From the NCBI RefSeq assembly GCF_002174305.1, contig NZ_MIJB01000019.1, positions 94,001 through 158,000 of the forward strand: a stretch of DNA of 64,000 nt. The letters run 5' to 3'. The position numbers were made by a program, and so were the translations under genes. Source of the DNA: Aeromicrobium sp. PE09-221 (GTDB lineage Bacteria > Actinomycetota > Actinomycetes > Propionibacteriales > Nocardioidaceae). Shown one piece after another: positions 1-9,232 of the stretch (positions are counted from its first letter, which is position 1; every line of letters starts with the position of its first letter). The notes under the pieces are model-generated. The model was not told where the DNA came from. It worked only from the letters and a program-made list of their open reading frames with translations, and searched no databases.

Positions 1-751
1 AAGCCGGAGCCACGAACGGTGCCGGACGATTCAATGCCCGGCCGAGAGCCTTGGTGAACTCGGCATTGGTCGGGGGCGACGGAGCCGCCAGGTTCACGGG
101 GCCGCTCACCTCGTTCTCGGCCAGGAAGCGCACCGCCTCGACCCAGTCGCGACGGCTGATGCACGAGAAGTACTGCTCACCGGACCCGAGGCGGGCGCCT
201 AGACCGAGCGAGAACGGCACCTTCATCAGCTTCAGCGCACCACCGGCGTCGTCTAACACGATCGAGGTGCGCAGGAACGCCACCCGGGCACCGGCATCGC
301 GTGCGGGCCCGGCAGCATCCTCCCACGCCTGTGATACCTCCGCGAGGAAACCCTCACCGGTCGAGCCCGAGCCCTCGGGCAACACGGTCTCACCACGATC
401 GACGCCGTACCAGGACATCCCCGAGCCGGAGAGGAAAGCCGGGGGAGTGGGCGCGTCCGCGATGGCCCGCGCCAAGGTGTCGGTGGCACCCACCCGCGAG
501 TTCAGGATCTCCACCTCGCGTCCCTTGGTGCGAGGCCACTGCGAGATCGGCGCGCCCGACAGGTTCACCACCACGTCGGCATCGCCGATGAGGGCGGTGT
601 CGACCTCGCCATTGGCGGGATCCCAGCGGGAGGCATCAGCGGAGGTGTCGTCACCGCGGACGAGACGGGTCACAGCGTGTCCGGCCTCGCGCAGAGAAGA
701 CACCAGAGGGGCACCGAGAAAACCCGATGCCCCTCCGATGACGATACGCAT
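1..751 (-). CDS. TIGR01777-family NAD(P)-dependent epimerase, C-terminus cut by window edge
   Basis: Reading leftward from ATG at 751, the frame stays open to base 1 (250 residues). It begins MRIVIGGASGFLGAPLV, a Rossmann GGxxGxxG dinucleotide-binding loop. Later come VVNLSGAPI, FLSGSGMSWYG and VAFLRTSIVL, the hallmarks of the TIGR01777 (YfcH/SulA-like) branch of extended short-chain dehydrogenases. Family members are usually near 300 aa, so about 50 residues lie outside the window. The substrate of this family is not established. It starts 5 bp after the sucB stop and is probably cotranscribed with lpdA-sucB. The same sucB-epimerase adjacency is known in mycobacteria. Confidence 0.9.
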   Translation of the reverse strand, partial: MRIVIGGASGFLGAPLVSSLREAGHAVTRLVRGDDTSADASRWDPANGEVDTALIGDADVVVNLSGAPISQWPRTKGREVEILNSRVGATDTLARAIADAPTPPAFLSGSGMSWYGVDRGETVLPEGSGSTGEGFLAEVSQAWEDAAGPARDAGARVAFLRTSIVLDDAGGALKLMKVPFSLGLGARLGSGEQYFSCISRRDWVEAVRFLAENEVSGPVNLAAPSPPTNAEFTKALGRALNRPAPFVAPA

Positions 752-756
752 GAGCG

Positions 757-2523
757 TCAGCCTAGTTCGCCTTCGAACGCCGCGCTCTCCAGACGCTGCT
801 TGACGGCGGTCAGGAAGCGGCCGGCGTCAGCGCCGTCGATGATGCGGTGGTCGTAGGTCAGCGCCAGGTACGCCATGCTGCGGACCGCGATGCTGTCGTT
901 GCCGTGCTCATCGGTCATGACCACCGGACGACGGACGATCGCTCCCACGCCGAGGATCGCCGACTGCGGCTGGTTGATGATCGGCGTGTCGAACAGCGCA
1001 CCGTTGCTGCCCAGATTGGTCAGCGAGAAGGTACCGCCGCTGAGCTCATCGGGAGCGATCTTGTTGGTGCGGGTGCGATCGGCGACATCGGCGATCTTAC
1101 GGGCCAGACCCGCGATCGACAGATCGCCGGCATCCTTGATGACCGGGACGATCAGACCACGCTCAGTGTCGACCGCGATACCGAGGTGCTCGCCTGCCGG
1201 GTAGGTGATCGTGCCGCCCTCGAGATCGAGCGAGGCGTTGATCTGCGGGTACTGCTTGAGCGCCTCGACCGCCGCCTTCGCGAAGAACGGCAGGAAGGTC
1301 AGCTTGACGCCCTCACGCTCACCGAAGGCGTCCTTGTGCTGGTTGCGCAGTCGCACGACCTCGGTGACATCGACCTCGTGCACCTGCGTGAGCTGCGCCG
1401 AGACCTCCAGCGACTCGGTGAGGCGCTTGGCGATCGTCTTGCGCAGACGCGAGAGCTTCTCGGTCTTGCCACGCAGTGCCGACACCTCGGTGCTCGGAGC
1501 CGGTGCGCTGCTCGACGGAGCCGAGGACGCCGCGGCGGGCTCGGGCTGCTCGGCCTTCTTGGCCGCATCGAGCACGTCCTGCTTGCGAATACGACCGCCG
1601 ACGCCGCTGCCGGTGAGCGACGTCAGGTCGACGCCGTGCTGCTTGGCGAGCTTGCGGACGATCGGGGTCACATAGCCCTCGTCACCCGACGACGAGCCGG
1701 AGGACTCCTCGGCCTTCGGCTGCTCCTGAGCGGGCTTCGGCTCCTCGGCCTCGGGCTTCGCCTCGAGCTCGGGCTCCGCCTGCGGCTTGGCCTCGGGCTC
1801 CGGGTTCTCGTCCGGCTGCTCCTCGGGCTCCTCTTCAGGCTCCGGCTCCTCGGCGGGCTCGGAGGACTCGGCCGGAGCGGCATCACCCGAGCCGATGACG
1901 GCGAGCTCGGCGCCGACCTCGACCGTCTCGTCCTCATCGACCTTGATCTCCAGCAGGGTGCCGGCGATGGGGGACGGGATCTCGGTGTCGACCTTGTCGG
2001 TGGAGATCTCCAGCAGGGGCTCGTCGACCTCGACGGTGTCGCCGACCTGCTTGAGCCACTGGGTGACGGTGCCTTCGGTGACGCTCTCACCGAGCGCAGG
2101 CAGGGTCACGGCCTCACCACCGGAACCACCGGCGGGCTTGCTCTCGGCCTGAGGGGCCGGAGCGGACTCCTCGGGCTCGGCGGCAGGCTCCTCGGACTCC
2201 TCCTCGGCGGGCTCTTCAGCCTCAGGCTCCTCGTCGGCCTCGCTCGACGCGGAGTCGTCGCTGCCGGACTCCCCAGCGGACTCGCCCTCCTCGCCGATGA
2301 CGGCGAGGACCTCGCCGACCTCGACGGTGTCGTCCTCGTCGAACTTGATCTCCAGCAGCACACCGGCGACCGGTGAGGGGATCTCGGTGTCGACCTTGTC
2401 GGTGGAGATCTCCAGCAGGGGCTCGTCGACCTCGACGGTGTCGCCGACCTGCTTGAGCCACTGGGTGACGGTGCCTTCGGTGACGCTCTCACCGAGGGCG
2501 GGAAGGGTGACGTTCTCTGCCAT
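757..2523 (-). CDS. sucB: 2-oxoglutarate dehydrogenase E2, dihydrolipoamide succinyltransferase with two lipoyl domains
   Basis: This 588-aa acyltransferase is the core (E2) of the 2-oxoacid dehydrogenase complex in the TCA cycle. Two lipoyl domains (about 1-80 and 135-214) each carry TDKVDTE with the lipoylated lysine (K43, K177). They are joined by acidic Glu/Pro/Ala linkers. A peripheral-subunit-binding domain follows ([17 protein letters not shown], about 283-320), then the catalytic domain ending with [15 protein letters not shown] (catalytic H559 and D563). The DNA of the two lipoyl domains is identical over 118 bp. It lies 17 bp downstream of lpdA. In actinobacteria the E2 is often shared by the pyruvate and 2-oxoglutarate complexes, so the specificity is partly an assumption. 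Confidence 0.95.
   Translation of the reverse strand: MAENVTLPALGESVTEGTVTQWLKQVGDTVEVDEPLLEISTDKVDTEIPSPVAGVLLEIKFDEDDTVEVGEVLAVIGEEGESAGESGSDDSASSEADEEPEAEEPAEEESEEPAAEPEESAPAPQAESKPAGGSGGEAVTLPALGESVTEGTVTQWLKQVGDTVEVDEPLLEISTDKVDTEIPSPIAGTLLEIKVDEDETVEVGAELAVIGSGDAAPAESSEPAEEPEPEEEPEEQPDENPEPEAKPQAEPELEAKPEAEEPKPAQEQPKAEESSGSSSGDEGYVTPIVRKLAKQHGVDLTSLTGSGVGGRIRKQDVLDAAKKAEQPEPAAASSAPSSSAPAPSTEVSALRGKTEKLSRLRKTIAKRLTESLEVSAQLTQVHEVDVTEVVRLRNQHKDAFGEREGVKLTFLPFFAKAAVEALKQYPQINASLDLEGGTITYPAGEHLGIAVDTERGLIVPVIKDAGDLSIAGLARKIADVADRTRTNKIAPDELSGGTFSLTNLGSNGALFDTPIINQPQSAILGVGAIVRRPVVMTDEHGNDSIAVRSMAYLALTYDHRIIDGADAGRFLTAVKQRLESAAFEGELG
1977..2496 (-). repeat. 118-bp perfect direct repeat inside sucB (two lipoyl domains)
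   Basis: Bases 1977-2094 and 2379-2496 are identical over 118 bp, offset 402 bp (134 codons). They encode the same stretch of each lipoyl domain including the lipoyl lysine. Flanking lipoyl-domain DNA has diverged, so the identity looks like recent gene conversion between the domains. Confidence 0.9.
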
Positions 2524-2540
2524 GGGTTCCTCTGTCCGAT

Positions 2541-3923
2541 TCAGGCGTGTGAGTGCAGCGGCTTGCCGGCGAGGGCCAATGCGGCCTCGCCGAGGGATTC
2601 GTTCTGGGTGGGATGGGCGTGGATCAACGGAGCGACGTCATCGGGATAGGCCTCCCAGTTGACCACGAGAGAGGCTTCGCCGACCTGCTCGCCCATCCGG
2701 GCACCGATCATGTGGACGCCGACGATCGGCCCGTCCTGCTGGCGCACCAGCTTGACCAGGCCGGCGGTCTGCAGGATCTGGCTCTTGCCGTTGCCGCCGA
2801 GGTTGTACTCGACCGTCTCGACCTCGCCGTACTGGTCGCGGGCCTGCTGCTCGGTCAGACCGACCGAGGCCAGCTCGGGCTCGCAGTAGGTGACACGGGG
2901 GATGCCTGCATCCACCACGGGCGCGGGGTTCAGTCCGGCGATGTCCTCGGCGACGAAGATGCCGTGGGCGAAGCCGCGGTGCGCGAGCTGTAGGCCGGGC
3001 ACGAGGTCGCCGACGGCATAGACGCCATCCAGATTCGTGTGCAGACGCTCATCGGTGGGGATCCACCCGCGGTCGGTGGTGACCCCGGCATCCTCGAAGC
3101 CCATGCCGGCGGAGTTGGGGCCACGGCCGACGGCCACGAGCACCAGATCGGCATCGAGCTGTGTGCCGTCCTCGAGACTCACTCGGGCGGACGTGTCGTC
3201 CTGGTCGACACCGGTGAACTTGACACCCGTGCGGAAGGCGATCTTGCGCTTGCGGAAGGCGCGTTCGAGGCCTTTGCTGAGGACCGGATCCTCCAGCGGG
3301 ACGAGACGGTCGAGGGCCTCGACGATCGTGACCTCGGCACCGAGCGAGTTCCAGACGGAGGCGAACTCGACGCCGATGACACTGCCGCCGATCACGACGA
3401 CGCGCTGCGGGACCTCATCGAGGGTCAGCGCCTGCTCGCTGGTCACGACGCGTCCGCCGATCTCGACACCGAGCGTGCGGGGGACTGAGCCGGTGGCGAG
3501 GACGATGTTGCGGCCGGTGTAGCGCGAGCCCTCGACTTCTACCGTGCGCGCGTCGACCAGGCGGCCCTCGCCCTCGATGACCGTGATCGCGGTGGCGGAC
3601 CCGATGAGCCCGGTGAGGCCCTTGTGGAGACGGTCGACGACACCCTGGCGGTAGCGGTTCACCGCAGGCATGTCGACGCCGTCGAAACGGGCCTGGATGC
3701 CGACATCGGCAGCATGGCGGGCGGTCTCGGCGATCTCGGCCGCGTGCAGGAGCGCCTTGGTGGGGATGCAGCCCTCGTGCAGGCACGTGCCGCCGAGCTT
3801 CTTCTTCTCCACCAGGGCGACGGTCAGACCCAGCTGTGCGGCGCGCAGCGCACACGCATAGCCTCCGCTGCCCGCTCCGAGAACGACGATGTCGAACTGG
3901 CTGCCGGGTTCGGCGTCGGCCAC
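2541..3923 (-). CDS. lpdA: dihydrolipoyl dehydrogenase (E3)
   Basis: This 460-aa FAD flavoprotein reoxidises the dihydrolipoyl arms of E2 with NAD+. FAD-binding [13 protein letters not shown] is at the N-terminus. The redox disulfide motif [16 protein letters not shown] has C47 and C52. The NAD-binding [14 protein letters not shown] lies mid-protein, and the C-terminal active-site HAHPTQNE has H437 and E442, all as in the family. The start is GTG at 3923 with a GGGAGG ribosome site 7 nt upstream. A possible -10 (CAAGAT, 3954-3959 on the minus strand) gives a short leader. It heads the lpdA-sucB-epimerase operon. Confidence 0.96.
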   Translation of the reverse strand: MADAEPGSQFDIVVLGAGSGGYACALRAAQLGLTVALVEKKKLGGTCLHEGCIPTKALLHAAEIAETARHAADVGIQARFDGVDMPAVNRYRQGVVDRLHKGLTGLIGSATAITVIEGEGRLVDARTVEVEGSRYTGRNIVLATGSVPRTLGVEIGGRVVTSEQALTLDEVPQRVVVIGGSVIGVEFASVWNSLGAEVTIVEALDRLVPLEDPVLSKGLERAFRKRKIAFRTGVKFTGVDQDDTSARVSLEDGTQLDADLVLVAVGRGPNSAGMGFEDAGVTTDRGWIPTDERLHTNLDGVYAVGDLVPGLQLAHRGFAHGIFVAEDIAGLNPAPVVDAGIPRVTYCEPELASVGLTEQQARDQYGEVETVEYNLGGNGKSQILQTAGLVKLVRQQDGPIVGVHMIGARMGEQVGEASLVVNWEAYPDDVAPLIHAHPTQNESLGEAALALAGKPLHSHA

Positions 3924-4029
3924 AGCTTCCCTCCCGTCGGATGTCTGGCGTCCATCTTGTCACTTCGGACACCCCTGCGCCCAGTGGGGTCGCCGACGCG
4001 TCGGTAACTTCCGTCTGGTCACCATCGGG

Positions 4030-4035
4030 CACACT
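4030..4035 (+). promoter_or_regulatory. -10 hexamer of a leaderless promoter
   Basis: CACACT ends 6 nt before the GTG at 4042. This spacing puts the transcription start on the start codon. There is no Shine-Dalgarno sequence. Confidence 0.5.
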
Positions 4036-4041
4036 AGGGAC

Positions 4042-4596
4042 GTGGGTTGGTTCTCCAAACGCAAGCGCACCGACGGCGGTGGTGTGGTCTCCGATCGCGA
4101 CGCGACACGCGCCGATCTCGCAGCTTTACGTGAGTTCGCGGAGACACGACGCGGGGTCGAGGCCTTCGTCGAACCGGCCACTTCGGTCACGCAGACCACC
4201 GTGCTGCTGGTCGCCAGCGACGGTGAGTGGACGCGCAAGCGCATCGCCTCGCCCAAGGTCGCCTCGGACTTCGCCCGCAAGCAGGGCATCCCGCTCTACG
4301 ACGCGAACCGGGTCGGGTATCCGCAGCGCATGCGCGACTACAACCAGAGATCATCGGCGCAGCGCACGACCACGCCGTCACCGCAGCGCGCATCCCTGAG
4401 TCCGGAACGGTTCAAGGCGCTGATGGTTCTGGAGTCGATCGCCGGCGCTGAGCCGCTCGGCAAGGAGCCGTCCGCCGAGGAGATCGAGCGGGTCTGGAAG
4501 CGGGCACGCACTACGGCGCACCCGGACCGCCGCGGCGGCGACCGCACCCAGTGGGACAAGGTCGAAGAGGCCGCCCGCACGCTCGGCCTGCACTGA
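4042..4596 (+). CDS. small protein with C-terminal HPD (J-domain-like) motif, function unknown
   Basis: 184 aa. GTG at 4042 is chosen because a -10-like CACACT sits 6 nt upstream and the family-like sequence WFSKRKR begins there; the frame is open further upstream but overlaps the divergent lpdA promoter. Residues ~30-110 form an uncharacterised basic region. Residues ~130-184 contain ERVWKRARTTAHPDRRGGD, matching helix II and the HPD loop of DnaJ J-domains, followed by a short helix III-like end. A zinc or substrate-binding region of DnaJ is absent. It could be a stand-alone co-chaperone recruiting DnaK or a degenerate J-domain. The gene is followed by an intergenic repeat and a convergent gene. 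Confidence 0.75.
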   Translation: MGWFSKRKRTDGGGVVSDRDATRADLAALREFAETRRGVEAFVEPATSVTQTTVLLVASDGEWTRKRIASPKVASDFARKQGIPLYDANRVGYPQRMRDYNQRSSAQRTTTPSPQRASLSPERFKALMVLESIAGAEPLGKEPSAEEIERVWKRARTTAHPDRRGGDRTQWDKVEEAARTLGLH

Positions 4597-4707
4597 GTCG
4601 GCTCCGGGGGCATGGGCTGGCCGACGGAGGACGTGACTTGGTGGCGGCTATGACAACCGCGAAGACACATCCTCATTCGACGGCGGTGCCGAGAGCGGCC
4701 AGTCCGA

Positions 4708-4757
4708 GCGGTGAGCTATCCCGCACCGTGAGCGCTGAAGTGCGTGACCGTCCACCG
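4708..4757. repeat. GGTGA-family intergenic repeat, locus A
   Basis: The 19-mer GCGGTGAGCTATCCCGCAC (4708-4726) occurs identically at 43707-43725. It is followed by a partial inverse, GTGCGTGACCGTCCACCG (4740-4757). The pair lies in the ~230-bp gap between two convergent genes; the rest of the gap shows no gene. Confidence 0.7.
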
Positions 4758-4825
4758 ATCGCCGGGGGACCGCGGCCACTCGGGCGGTGGGGTGAATAGT
4801 CCCGTCCGTGACCGCGAGGGCCGAC

Positions 4826-6154
4826 TTAATGCCAGCCGGCTGGATCGAGGTCGCCCGGGTACGTGTGCCCTGGGTCGTATGGCTCGCGGGTGAACACGAA
4901 GCTCGCCAGATCGAGCGCGCCGTCCTCGCGCACCACCAGATGCTCCCCGGCGTAGTAGCTGTCCACGCCGATCCACCGGTCCTGATCACCGTCGCGCACG
5001 AACCGAGAACTACGTCCGCCATTCGGCGCGTGCAAGGTGAAGCTCTCGCCACCGGTTGGCTCGATCGTGAACGACGCCGGACCCCAGTACCAGGTGCCCG
5101 CGAGGGCGGCCACCTGCTCGCTCGGCGCCGGCGCCTCAGGCGCAGCCGGCATGGCCAACTCCTCGCGAGCCATCGTCAGCAGGTCATCGCCGAGGGATCC
5201 GAGACCCGAGGTCGTGTTGGTGAGCTCGACGACGCCGAGCCCCGTCGCAGGCTCCACCTTCAACGAAGCGAGGAAGCCCGGCATCGAGCCGCCGTGTCCG
5301 ACATAGCGGCGCGGACCGTCATGCCAAATCCGCCAGCCGAGGCCCTGTGCCGAGACCCACTCCAGCTCCAACCGGTCATCGACGGCGAGCGGAACCCGCA
5401 TGAGCTCCATCGTCGAACGACTCACCAGTCCCTCACCGTCCCCCGCCGCGAACACCGCCCACCGGGCAAGATCCTCGATACTCGCCCATAACTGCCCGGC
5501 CGGAGCCATCGCCCCGGCATCGAACTCCGGCTCCGCGTGTCGCAGATCCTCACGCGGATGCACCGCGATCCCCGCGGCGGACTCACCCGTCGGCCGCAGT
5601 GTCGTCCGCGTCATGCCCAGCGGCATCAGCAGCCCATCGCGGACCACCTCGAACCACGGACGCCCGTGGGCCACCTCCAAGATCCGCCCGAGCAGCGCGT
5701 ACCCCGGGTTCGAATAGTGGAAGCGGGTGCCCGGGATCAGGACCAAGCGCAGATCGCTGTCGCGGAGCTCCTCCCAGTCAGAGCCGGGAACACGTTCCCA
5801 CCACGGTCCGTTCGTCTCGGACTGCAGCCCGGAGGTGTGCGTGAGCAGCTGAGCGATCGTGACATCGGCGAAGGACTGCCCGCCCACATCGTCGAGCACC
5901 TCACCGACCCGCCGATCGATCCGTAGCCGGCCCGCCTCCTGCAACCGCAGGATCTCCACCGCGACGAAGGTCTTGGTGATCGAGCCGATGCGGTACTGCG
6001 TATCAGGAGTGACCTTCGCGGCCCCGTCGGAGCCGTCGAGCGTTCCGGCCCTACCGCACCAGGCGACCTCCCCGCCGGCGACCACGGCGGCCGCCACCGA
6101 GGGCAGCCGCCGTTCCTCCAACTCGCGGACGAGTCGATCGTCGTACGCGCTCAC
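4826..6154 (-). CDS. serine beta-lactamase-like hydrolase (family S12)
   Basis: 442 aa. The three active-site elements of class C beta-lactamase/DD-peptidase folds are present: GSITKTF (S-x-x-K, nucleophile and base), YSNPGYALLG (Y-x-N) and VGHGGSMPG (H-G-G in place of K-T-G). A small C-terminal domain follows, as in S12 esterases and D-aminopeptidases. No signal peptide is visible, so it is probably cytoplasmic. GTG at 6154 is chosen because it makes a 4-bp GTGA overlap with the pepA stop; the frame could extend 19 codons further. The substrate cannot be told; it may be an esterase or peptidase rather than a resistance enzyme. Confidence 0.88.
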   Translation of the reverse strand: MSAYDDRLVRELEERRLPSVAAAVVAGGEVAWCGRAGTLDGSDGAAKVTPDTQYRIGSITKTFVAVEILRLQEAGRLRIDRRVGEVLDDVGGQSFADVTIAQLLTHTSGLQSETNGPWWERVPGSDWEELRDSDLRLVLIPGTRFHYSNPGYALLGRILEVAHGRPWFEVVRDGLLMPLGMTRTTLRPTGESAAGIAVHPREDLRHAEPEFDAGAMAPAGQLWASIEDLARWAVFAAGDGEGLVSRSTMELMRVPLAVDDRLELEWVSAQGLGWRIWHDGPRRYVGHGGSMPGFLASLKVEPATGLGVVELTNTTSGLGSLGDDLLTMAREELAMPAAPEAPAPSEQVAALAGTWYWGPASFTIEPTGGESFTLHAPNGGRSSRFVRDGDQDRWIGVDSYYAGEHLVVREDGALDLASFVFTREPYDPGHTYPGDLDPAGWH

Positions 6155-7587
6155 GCGAGCTGAGTCGCCACCTGCACGAGCGTGCGCACGCCCACGCCGG
6201 TGCCACCCCACGGGATGTAGTCATCGGCGCCACCCTCATTGAACGCCGGACCGGCGATATCCAGATGCGCCCACGGGATGTCGGCAGTGAACTCACGCAG
6301 GAAGGCCGCCGCGAACAGAGTCCCGCCGTGGGGCTTCGTGCCGATCTGGCGCAGATCGGCGATCTTCGAGGACTTCAGCGAAGAGGTGACCTCCTCGGTG
6401 ATCGGCAGACGCCACATCGCCTCGCCCGCCTCCTGTGAGGCGGCGAACACCCGCTCCTCGAAGTACTCGTCATTGCCGAGTATCGCGGCGGTCTTCGCGC
6501 CGAGCGCCGTCATCGCCGCACCCGTGAGCGTCGCGACGTCGACGATATGGTCGGGCTGTTGCTCCGCCGCGAGCGCGAGACCGTCACCGAGCACCATGCG
6601 GCCCTCCGCATCGGTGTTGAGCACCTCCACTGTGCTGCCGCTGCGCATCGTGATGACATCGCCAGGGCGGGTCGCCGAACCGCTCGGCATGTTCTCGGCC
6701 AGGCAGGCATATCCGGTGACCCTGATCGGCAGCCCGAGGGTCGCGATCGCGTTCACCGCGGCGACGACCGCGGCCGCACCGCCCATGTCCATCTTCATCG
6801 TCTGCATGCTGGCGCCGGGCTTGATCGACAGGCCGCCGGAGTCGAAGGTGATGCCCTTGCCGACGAGTGCCAGATGCGTCTTGGCTTTGGAAGGCGAGTA
6901 GGAGAGTGTCACCAGCCGCGGGGGAGCCTCTGAACCGCGTCCCACCGACAGGATGCCGCCGCACTTCTCCCTGGCGAGGCGCTTCTCATCCCACACCGTC
7001 ACCGAGACGCCCTTCGCGGCCGTCGACTCGATCGCAGCGGCGAAGTCCGGCGGACGCAGATCGCCAGGAGGTGTGTTGACCCAGTCACGTGCCTGGCAGA
7101 CCGCCTCCGCGATCGCCACACCGCGCTCCACGGCCTTCTTCAGATCGCCCTTCTTCGCGTCAGACGCGACCAGCGTGATCTCATCGAGTCGCGGCTTCTC
7201 ATCCGCCTTCTGGGTAGCCTTCTCGCCCTTGTAGTCGTCGAACCGATACGCGGTCAGCAGCGCGCCCTCCGCGAGCGCGGCGACCTGGTCATCGGCGAGG
7301 TCCCCGAAGTCGACGACGATATGGCGTGCGGCGGGCGCCGCTCGAAGACCCTTGGCGACGGCGCGGCGAAGGTCCTCCAGCGAGGGCTCGTCGTCGATCG
7401 CGACGAAGACGGTGACGGGAGCCTTGACCCCTGCTGGACTCGGCACGACCAGCGTCTGGCCCGCCTCCTGGCGGAAGCCCAGGGCCGTGAACGGGACCAG
7501 ATCCTCGTCGAGGGGGTCCGAGGCACGGATCGCGCGGAGCACGACATCGCTGGACGGGGCAGTGGGACGCAGTGATACCGAGACCAT
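6151..7587 (-). CDS. pepA: leucyl aminopeptidase (M17)
   Basis: 478 aa. This cytosolic dizinc aminopeptidase removes N-terminal residues from peptides. The family signature NTDAEGR is seen in EVLNTDAEGRMVLGDGL, with the metal-binding KGITFDSGGLSIKPG and MKMDMGGAAAV upstream. ATG at 7587 is chosen because the minus-strand -10 TACAGT lies exactly 6 nt before it, so the mRNA is probably leaderless. The serine hydrolase follows with a GTGA overlap, so the two are translationally coupled. It is divergent from gcvT. The gene sits near sucB in mycobacteria too (pepB). Confidence 0.95.
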   Translation of the reverse strand: MVSVSLRPTAPSSDVVLRAIRASDPLDEDLVPFTALGFRQEAGQTLVVPSPAGVKAPVTVFVAIDDEPSLEDLRRAVAKGLRAAPAARHIVVDFGDLADDQVAALAEGALLTAYRFDDYKGEKATQKADEKPRLDEITLVASDAKKGDLKKAVERGVAIAEAVCQARDWVNTPPGDLRPPDFAAAIESTAAKGVSVTVWDEKRLAREKCGGILSVGRGSEAPPRLVTLSYSPSKAKTHLALVGKGITFDSGGLSIKPGASMQTMKMDMGGAAAVVAAVNAIATLGLPIRVTGYACLAENMPSGSATRPGDVITMRSGSTVEVLNTDAEGRMVLGDGLALAAEQQPDHIVDVATLTGAAMTALGAKTAAILGNDEYFEERVFAASQEAGEAMWRLPITEEVTSSLKSSKIADLRQIGTKPHGGTLFAAAFLREFTADIPWAHLDIAGPAFNEGGADDYIPWGGTGVGVRTLVQVATQLA

Positions 7588-7593
7588 GACGCC

Positions 7594-7613
7594 ACTGTAT
7601 CCACGGGTAGGTT
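7594..7613. promoter_or_regulatory. divergent leaderless promoters of pepA and gcvT
   Basis: Minus-strand TACAGT (7599-7594) is 6 nt before the pepA ATG. Plus-strand TAGGTT (7608-7613) is 6 nt before the gcvT ATG. The two start codons are only 32 bp apart. Confidence 0.65.
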
Positions 7614-7619
7614 GATCGC

Positions 7620-8720
7620 ATGGACCTGCTGCACTCGCCATTGCACGACCGCCACGTGGCACTCGGTGCCAAGTTCGCCGAGTTCGGTGGCTGGGACATG
7701 CCGGTGGAGTACGCCGGCGGAGGAGTTCTCGCCGAGCACACCGCAGTGCGCGAGGGCGTCGGCTTGTTCGACGTGAGCCACCTGGGCAAAGCGATCGTCC
7801 GGGGAGCCGGGGCAGCAGAGTATGTCAACCGCTGCTTCACCAATGATCTCGGGAAGATCGGGGTCGGGCAGGCGCAGTACACGCTGTGCTGCGCCGACGA
7901 CGGTGGCACCATCGACGACCTCATCGTGTACCTGCGCAGCGACTTCGAGGTCTTCCTCATGCCGAATGCGGCCAACACTGCCGAGGTCATCCGGCGGCTA
8001 CGCGAGGACGCTCCCGAGGGCATCGAGGTCGCCGACCTGCACCGCCGTTACGCCGTGCTCGCCCTGCAGGGCCCCGCCAGCGCCGCCGTCCTCGAATCCC
8101 TGGACGTGCCCGCCGGCCATCCCTACATGTCCTTCGTCACCGGCACGATCGCCGGACACGAGCTGACCGTGTGCCGCACCGGTTACACCGGCGAGCGCGG
8201 CTACGAGCTCGTCGTCGACTCCGAGCACGCCGCCGATGTCTGGGACGCCGTGCTCGCCGCGGGAGAGCCGCAGGGCATCCGGCCGTGCGGTCTCGGCGCG
8301 CGCGACACGCTGCGGACCGAGATGGGCTATCCGCTGCACGGCCACGAGCTGTCACCGGAGATCACCCCGGTCATGGCGCGAGCCGGCTGGGCGATCGGCT
8401 GGGACAAGCCCGCGTTCTGGGGCAAGGAGGCCTTGGAACGTCAGCGAGCGGAGAAGACCGTGAGCCTGATCCGCGGCCTCAAGGCCGAGGGCCGCGCCAT
8501 TCCCCGTCCAGGGATGCGTGTGTCTTCGCCGGAGGGTGAGTCGGTGGGCGAGGTGACCTCCGGGACCTTCAGCCCGACGTTACGAGAGGGCATCGCCTTG
8601 GCCCTGCTCGATCGTTCGGTCGCGGTGGGCGACGCGGTCACCGTCGACGTGCGAGGCCGCGCGCAATCGTTCACGGTGGTCACGCCACCATTCGTGACCA
8701 CCCAGGTGAAGGAGAGCTGA
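7620..8720 (+). CDS. gcvT: glycine cleavage system T protein (aminomethyltransferase)
   Basis: 366 aa, the normal length. It transfers the methylene group from aminomethyl-lipoyl-GcvH to tetrahydrofolate, releasing ammonia. The typical N-terminal [15 protein letters not shown] and LFDVSHLGK are present, as are [12 protein letters not shown] and [19 protein letters not shown] in the folate-binding core, with the C-terminal GCV_T domain ending in [11 protein letters not shown]. The start has a leaderless-type TAGGTT 6 nt upstream. gcvP and gcvH are not in the window. A small gene follows 2 bp later. Confidence 0.96.
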   Translation: MDLLHSPLHDRHVALGAKFAEFGGWDMPVEYAGGGVLAEHTAVREGVGLFDVSHLGKAIVRGAGAAEYVNRCFTNDLGKIGVGQAQYTLCCADDGGTIDDLIVYLRSDFEVFLMPNAANTAEVIRRLREDAPEGIEVADLHRRYAVLALQGPASAAVLESLDVPAGHPYMSFVTGTIAGHELTVCRTGYTGERGYELVVDSEHAADVWDAVLAAGEPQGIRPCGLGARDTLRTEMGYPLHGHELSPEITPVMARAGWAIGWDKPAFWGKEALERQRAEKTVSLIRGLKAEGRAIPRPGMRVSSPEGESVGEVTSGTFSPTLREGIALALLDRSVAVGDAVTVDVRGRAQSFTVVTPPFVTTQVKES

Positions 8721-8722
8721 CG

Positions 8723-8917
8723 ATGAGCTGGCGCTGGACGTACGAGAACGCCGACGGCGGGGAGCTCGGGACCTCACACGATTTCCCGTCGCGGAGTGAT
8801 GCCGAGACCTTCATCGGGATGGAGTTCGAGGAACTGCTCGGCCGCGGCATCGACCAGGTTCGCCTCTACGAGGGCGACACCGAGGTCTACGGCCCGATGA
8901 GCCTGCACGCGGACTGA
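8723..8917 (+). CDS. conserved-looking small acidic protein, function unknown
   Basis: 64 aa, acidic, beginning MSWRWTYENADGGELG and ending VYGPMSLHAD. No membrane segment or cysteine is present. The start is supported by an AAGGAG ribosome site inside the gcvT end, and only 2 bp separate it from the gcvT stop, so it is cotranscribed. The regular alternation (DVxxxxEGDTEVYGP style) suggests a compact alpha/beta fold. No function is recognised. Confidence 0.75.
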   Translation: MSWRWTYENADGGELGTSHDFPSRSDAETFIGMEFEELLGRGIDQVRLYEGDTEVYGPMSLHAD

Positions 8918-8948
8918 GGCCGCATTCTGACGAGGCGGTCGCGAGCCC

Positions 8949-9215
8949 GGTGAGTGGTCACCCACCGGACTTGTCACCGCCGGGCCGCGGGGACCGCTCG
9001 GTGGTTGAGGAATCACCGTTTTCTATCCCCGCTCGACATCGGTGAGCGAGCAACCTCGCGATGCGACGGGTGGTTCACCACGCACCGATTCGTGCGGGTG
9101 CATGATCGCGGTGCAGCATCAACCAGGCGGATGACTGTCCCTCCACCGCGATGGTCGACCACTCACCGCACCCCGGCGGTGGTTGACTGCTCAACGCCCT
9201 CAAGGGGGTGAGTGG
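8949..9215. repeat. GGTGA-family intergenic repeat cluster, locus B
   Basis: The 315-bp gap between convergent genes holds no credible gene. It is filled with at least five degenerate palindromic units, for example GGTGAGTGGTCACCCACCGG (8949-8968), GGTGGTTCACCACGCACCG (near 9069) and GGTCGACCACTCACCGC (near 9153), around a GTGGTC/GACCAC core. The ideal unit would be close to GGTGAGTGGTCGACCACTCACC. Units occur in both orientations. Confidence 0.7.
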
Positions 9216-9232
9216 ATCGGGGACCGGGCGTC

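Noticed and set aside
847..2376. 509-codon open frame antisense to sucB
   Set aside because: Leu/Gly/Arg-rich mirror of the sucB codons typical of high-GC shadows; no ribosome site or domain; sucB is certain.
8949..9215. CRISPR array at the palindromic repeats
   Set aside because: Repeat units are degenerate, unevenly spaced and occur in both orientations; no spacer-like uniform segments and no cas genes.
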